Assembly: GCA_028679775.1 (NCBI GenBank)
Contig: JAJRAX010000110.1
Location: 1-7,784, forward strand
Direction of reading: 5' to 3'
DNA: 7,784 nucleotides
Source of the DNA: Methanothrix sp.
Lineage (GTDB): Archaea; Halobacteriota; Methanosarcinia; Methanotrichales; Methanotrichaceae
The notes under the pieces are model-generated. The model was not told where the DNA came from and searched no databases. It was given only the letters and a program-made list of their open reading frames with translations. Shown here one piece after another: positions 4,996-7,784 of the stretch. Numbering within the stretch: position 1 is the stretch's first letter; each line of letters opens with the position of its first letter. The translations under genes and the position numbers were made by a program.

Positions 4996-6003
4996 ATGCC
5001 TGAAAAAACGCTCGGTTGGAAGGTCTGCAGAAAAGATGGTGAGAAGATGAGAAGAGCCCTGGTGGAAATGGGCTATTTTGACCGCAACCGAAAGATCAGT
5101 TCTGATGAATCTCATGTCTACCTGCCGGTCTTGGGGATGAACGAAGCTGCAGAGGCAGAGCTCCGTGCTATCGTAGACTTCGAGCCAGTGATGATCGATT
5201 TTTCCCCTGAGAAGCGCGCGCCCGGTCCCGAGGACATCCTGGGCTACAGGCCGAGCTTTGAGGTGGTTGGAGACATCGCCCTGGTGGAGGACGGCGATGA
5301 AGAGCGCGTGGCTGCCGCCTTGATGTTCACTTGCAAGAGCATCAAAACGGTTTTAGCTCCCATCTCTGATGTGGAAGGGGAGTACCGCACACGTCGCTTC
5401 CGGCATGTGGCAGGTGAGGTCCGTACCACTACTATTCATAAGGAACATGGTCTGCGCTACCTGGTGGACCTGGAAGGAGCTTATTTCACCCCGCGTCTCG
5501 GGACTGAGAGGCTGCGCATTGCCGGCCTTGTCAAGCCGGGTGATGTGGTCCTGGATATGTTCGCAGGTGTGGGGCCGTTTTCCTTGCTTCTCGCCAAGAT
5601 GGGAGCATCAGTTATCGCTATCGACAAGAATCCTGTGGCTGTGAGATGCCTGAGAGAGAATGCCCGCTTAAACAAAATAAGTCACATCGAGATTCTGGAG
5701 GGCGATTCTGCGCAGATTGCAGGGCGCTATAAAAGCCGGGCGGACCATGTGATCATGAACCTGCCCCACACAGCCTCATCGTTTCTTCTTCCTGCAATTC
5801 AGGCCGCGAGGACCGGTGGCGTGGTCCATTACTACTGCATAGCCTCGGAGGACGATCTTTACAAAGACGAGGCTCTGATAGAAAAAGCCGCCCAGGAGAT
5901 TGGTGCAGGCTGGGAGTCGCTCTACAAGGGGATTGTGAGGAGCTACGCCCCCAGGAGGCATAATGTGGTCATCGACTTCAGAGTGAAAAAATCTATCATT
6001 TGA
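4996..6003 (+). CDS. trm5: tRNA (guanine37-N1)-methyltransferase Trm5, 335 aa
   Basis: Transfers a methyl group from S-adenosylmethionine to N1 of G37 next to the anticodon, preventing frameshifting; it acts on tRNAs with G37 such as tRNA-Pro, Leu and Arg. Domain D1 covers about 1-70, D2 about 80-170 (GEVRTTTIHKEHG at 140-152, with the conserved Arg143), and the Rossmann domain follows from 175. SAM motif DMFAGVGPFS is at 187-196, the ribose-binding acid D210 is in AIDKNP, and motif IV NLPH is at 255-258. Glu171 in LGTER matches the proposed catalytic base. The order and the end (VRSYAPR, 314-320) agree with the aTrm5b type. The frame is open to TTG 4948, but that lies upstream of the TATA box; ATG 4996 gives the family-like start MPEKTLGWKVCRKDGEKMRR. 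Confidence 0.93.
   Translation: MPEKTLGWKVCRKDGEKMRRALVEMGYFDRNRKISSDESHVYLPVLGMNEAAEAELRAIVDFEPVMIDFSPEKRAPGPEDILGYRPSFEVVGDIALVEDGDEERVAAALMFTCKSIKTVLAPISDVEGEYRTRRFRHVAGEVRTTTIHKEHGLRYLVDLEGAYFTPRLGTERLRIAGLVKPGDVVLDMFAGVGPFSLLLAKMGASVIAIDKNPVAVRCLRENARLNKISHIEILEGDSAQIAGRYKSRADHVIMNLPHTASSFLLPAIQAARTGGVVHYYCIASEDDLYKDEALIEKAAQEIGAGWESLYKGIVRSYAPRRHNVVIDFRVKKSII
5986..5991 (-). terminator. T6 stretch for the minus-strand membrane gene
   Basis: The run of six A at 5986-5991 is T6 on the minus strand, five to ten bases after the TGA (5998-5996) of the small membrane protein. It lies within the last codons of trm5 (KK). Confidence 0.35.
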
Positions 6004-6361
6004 GCTCCGCCAGTGGGTCCCGTTCCTTGGCAATGCTGGCTTTATATCTGATCAGCCCTTCCCCGACCAACATTGCCATTCCCGCACAGAGAACTACAAG
6101 GCTCGCCAGGAGAAGCTCGAAGGATAGTTTGGCCTCGATGCCGGCCAAAGTGGCAGCACTTGGCGCTATGATCATGGCGAACCCAGCAAGCATCAAGAAG
6201 ACGCCATTGATGATTCTGCGCTCAGACCTCAATTTTTTTTCATCTTTTTCTTCTTTTCCCTTCTCCAAAAGGTACATCTGCTTCTTGTGCAGCAGGTAAT
6301 AAACAAATGCCAGAACGGGCACGCCCTCCAATACCAGAAGCTGGACGGCTATATCTGTCAA
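5996..6361 (-). CDS. Small three-helix membrane protein, DUF6249-like, 121 aa
   Basis: Function unknown. Helix 1 (about 5-24) is followed by HKKQMYLLEKGKEEKDEKK (25-43), a Lys/Glu-rich cytoplasmic loop, then helix 2 (50-72) and helix 3 (82-103). A helix, a basic stretch with 'LLEKGK', then two helices resembles the small DUF6249-type membrane proteins common in bacteria; this is a likeness of layout and motif, not a firm assignment. The start is TTG 6361, supported by AGAGG (6374-6370) eight bases upstream; the only nearby ATG (6369) is out of frame. A TATA-like GATTATCTAA (about 6407-6398) predicts a leader of roughly 15 bases. Its end overlaps the end of trm5 by eight bases, tail to tail. 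Confidence 0.6.
   Translation of the reverse strand: MTDIAVQLLVLEGVPVLAFVYYLLHKKQMYLLEKGKEEKDEKKLRSERRIINGVFLMLAGFAMIIAPSAATLAGIEAKLSFELLLASLVVLCAGMAMLVGEGLIRYKASIAKERDPLAELK
6233..6257 (+). terminator. T8-T5-T4 runs on the plus strand, likely end of the trm5 transcript
   Basis: T8 (6233-6240), T5 (6245-6249) and T4 (6254-6257) follow each other within 25 bases. They are the strongest plus-strand termination signal after trm5, about 230 bases past its stop. They lie antisense to the Lys-rich loop of the small membrane protein, so they may simply reflect its lysine codons. Confidence 0.35.
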
Positions 6362-6397
6362 GATCTCATCCTCTGGATTATGACGTTCTTCATCCCA

Positions 6398-6407
6398 TTA
6401 GATAATC
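6398..6407 (-). promoter_or_regulatory. TATA-like box for the small membrane protein gene
   Basis: GATTATCTAA on the minus strand, about 42 bases before TTG 6361, predicts a start near 6377 and a short leader that just contains the AGAGG ribosome-binding site (6374-6370). Confidence 0.35.
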
Positions 6408-6495
6408 TTTTCGTTGGCTTAACTAAAATTTATGAATTTTAATGTAAATGTTGAATTGATAATAACACCTATTGCTACTAATCTAAACCATATGC

Positions 6496-6502
6496 TATTT
6501 AT
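6496..6502 (+). promoter_or_regulatory. TATA-like box for the repeat-protein gene
   Basis: TATTTAT at 6496-6502 is centred about 29 bases before ATG 6528, fitting a leaderless start. A second AT-rich candidate is at 6429-6436. The whole stretch 6362-6527 is AT-rich and non-coding in character. Confidence 0.35.
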
Positions 6503-6527
6503 GGATTGTCGTTATTATGATGGTAAT

Positions 6528-7562
6528 ATGTGGCCGAGCTCCCATCCCGGACGAAGAGATATATTTGCGGTCTTCCTGCGCATATTCCTGATAATTCTGG
6601 TGCTCATGCTCCTGGCAGAGCAATGTTCTGGAGAGAATAACACAACCACTGCGAACTCATCGGAGAACGATTCCTCCTTGAGTCAGCTGGTCCCGGGTGA
6701 GACCGTTTATGATACGCATGTCTACATCACCAATAATGACAACGAGCGTCTGAAGGTCTCTTTATTCATAGACGACGAGCTAAAGGATAGCAAGGAACTC
6801 TCAGCTGATTCTGAGACGAAGATCGATACTTATCCCATCTCAAAAGGACCTCACCGCTTCAAGATAACCTGGTGGGATGAGGATGTTAAAAAGTCATTTG
6901 AGGTGGATGAAGAGAAGAATATTGTGGGGGAGACATCTGTCAACCTCTACACATCCCTTCACGATGCCCTGGAGAAGTTCGACATATCCGTGAAGCTGAC
7001 CAACGAGAATGATAACTCGCTTGAGGCATTTCTTTATGTGGACGGCAGCTTCGAGAAGAGCAAGGAGGTGAGCAAAGACAGCACCACTGATCTGGGAACG
7101 ATCAAGCTCGAAGAGGGTCCGCATAACCTCTCCGTGAAGTGGCAGGATACTGATACCCGCATCGAGTACGAGAAGACCCGGAAGATTACCGTCTCCAAAG
7201 AGGATGTGGTTGTCTTCTATGCTCCTAAAGGCGTCTCCTTCGAGGCAAAGATGAGCGCTGTGCCATCGGAAAAGCCGGGCTACTCGTCAACGAAGAGCTC
7301 GGAGACGAAGGATGCCTATCCGAAGACCAAGACGACTGAAATTGACAATCCGGAATCGACCAATTCTTCAAAAAACCTGACAATTGGAGCATCGACAAGC
7401 AGCATAGCCAAGGACGAGACGAGATCCGTCAGCTTAAGTGAGACTGGTGCTCAAGAACGTAAGCCTCTGAAAAGCCCGTCAAGCGCACTCGACGATAGCG
7501 ATAGGATTTATCTCTATGCCTTGCTGGTGATGGTTGCGGTATATCTCATTTTAAGGCATTAG
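6528..7562 (+). CDS. Cell-surface protein with two tandem beta-type repeats and C-terminal membrane anchor, 344 aa
   Basis: Not a named family that I recognise. Residues 8-35 are a signal peptide or anchor (basic GRR, then a long hydrophobic run ending LLAEQCSG). Two related units follow, about 62-142 and 150-233. Each has alternating strands and matching landmarks: V-ITNNDN / V-LTNEND, SLFIDDELKDSKEL / AFLYVDGSFEKSKEV, KGPHRFKITW / EGPHNLSVKW. A Ser/Thr/Lys-rich stalk spans about 243-320, and a helix (327-342) with a final RH anchors the end. Several N-x-S/T sites are present (N38, N43, N47, N200, N283). The layout suits an exposed, glycosylated envelope protein. The frame opens at 6432, but the first 32 codons are AT-rich and unlike the rest, so ATG 6528 is preferred. 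The next gene starts one base after the stop. Confidence 0.62.
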   Translation: MWPSSHPGRRDIFAVFLRIFLIILVLMLLAEQCSGENNTTTANSSENDSSLSQLVPGETVYDTHVYITNNDNERLKVSLFIDDELKDSKELSADSETKIDTYPISKGPHRFKITWWDEDVKKSFEVDEEKNIVGETSVNLYTSLHDALEKFDISVKLTNENDNSLEAFLYVDGSFEKSKEVSKDSTTDLGTIKLEEGPHNLSVKWQDTDTRIEYEKTRKITVSKEDVVVFYAPKGVSFEAKMSAVPSEKPGYSSTKSSETKDAYPKTKTTEIDNPESTNSSKNLTIGASTSSIAKDETRSVSLSETGAQERKPLKSPSSALDDSDRIYLYALLVMVAVYLILRH

Positions 7563-7563
7563 A

Positions 7564-7784
7564 ATGATCTGGTTTTTGATTTTGGTGCTGATGACGGCTT
7601 CGGTCGGCCAGGCAGTCGTCTGGAATGAGGGAATACAGGGGGAGCTTCACTGGGATGAGGCCCTTTTCATTGGGAACTATACTGTTGCCTTAACCGATTT
7701 TTCTCTAGACGAGGCCGGACCATCCAAGGTCCTGCTCGATCTGCAAGAACACAACAAAACCATTGACCATAGGGCGATGCAATC
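7564..7784 (+). CDS. Exported protein, N-terminal part (cut by window end)
   Basis: Seventy-three codons are visible. MIWFLILVLMTASVGQA is a clear signal peptide with probable cleavage after the Ala at 17. The mature part begins VVWNEGIQGELHWDE and continues with strand-like stretches (ALFIGNYTVALTDFSL, SKVLLDLQEHNKTI). It resembles the opening of beta-rich S-layer-related envelope proteins of Methanosarcinales, but too little is present to be sure. ATG 7564 follows the previous stop by one base, with AAGG (7553-7556) seven bases upstream, so it is in an operon with the repeat protein and probably acts in the same envelope structure. Confidence 0.65.
   Translation, partial: MIWFLILVLMTASVGQAVVWNEGIQGELHWDEALFIGNYTVALTDFSLDEAGPSKVLLDLQEHNKTIDHRAMQ

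Noticed and set aside
6432..6527. Extension of the repeat protein to ATG 6432
   Set aside because: These codons are strongly AT-rich, carry no signal-peptide logic and would place the hydrophobic export signal more than 45 residues in.

Overview
The window reads as a stretch of methanogen chromosome, most likely from the order Methanosarcinales and plausibly Methanothrix-like. The organism is inferred, not proven. Supporting signs are an archaeal-type prolyl-tRNA synthetase, an archaeal Trm5 methyltransferase, a tRNA without an encoded CCA, archaeal TATA boxes about 25-30 bases before starts, oligo-T 3' ends, and the particular mix of membrane and surface proteins. Genes are moderately GC-rich; the intergenic stretches are AT-rich.

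Layout. Bases 1-55 hold a nested hairpin and a short reading-frame tail that may be the right end of an IS200/IS605-type (TnpB) element. An AT-rich stretch with no convincing gene follows, with one weak small ORF on the minus strand (292-507). A tRNA-Ala(GGC) lies at 563-635 and is followed by a LysE-family exporter (668-1276). A SpoIIM-like membrane protein (1375-1959) overlaps proS (1956-3410) by four bases, so the two form a coupled operon. Facing them on the minus strand is a three-gene unit read from 4941 down to 3439: an N-terminal Cas4-like fragment with a membrane helix, an overlapping membrane-anchored Cas4-like nuclease core, and an exported staphylococcal-nuclease-fold protein whose catalytic residues look altered. 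The trm5 gene (4996-6003) diverges from this unit, apparently sharing one palindromic TATA box with it. A small three-helix membrane protein (5996-6361, minus) converges on trm5 and overlaps its end. The last block (6528-7784) is a pair of envelope proteins: a tandem-repeat protein with a C-terminal membrane anchor, then an exported protein cut by the window edge.

Functionally the window mixes translation genes (tRNA-Ala, ProRS, Trm5) with membrane and cell-surface genes. The most unusual locus is the split membrane-bound Cas4-like protein. Its four predicted Fe-S cysteines are divided 1+3 between two overlapping ORFs, each with one transmembrane helix at the junction. It is no CRISPR locus: no repeat array and no other cas gene is visible.
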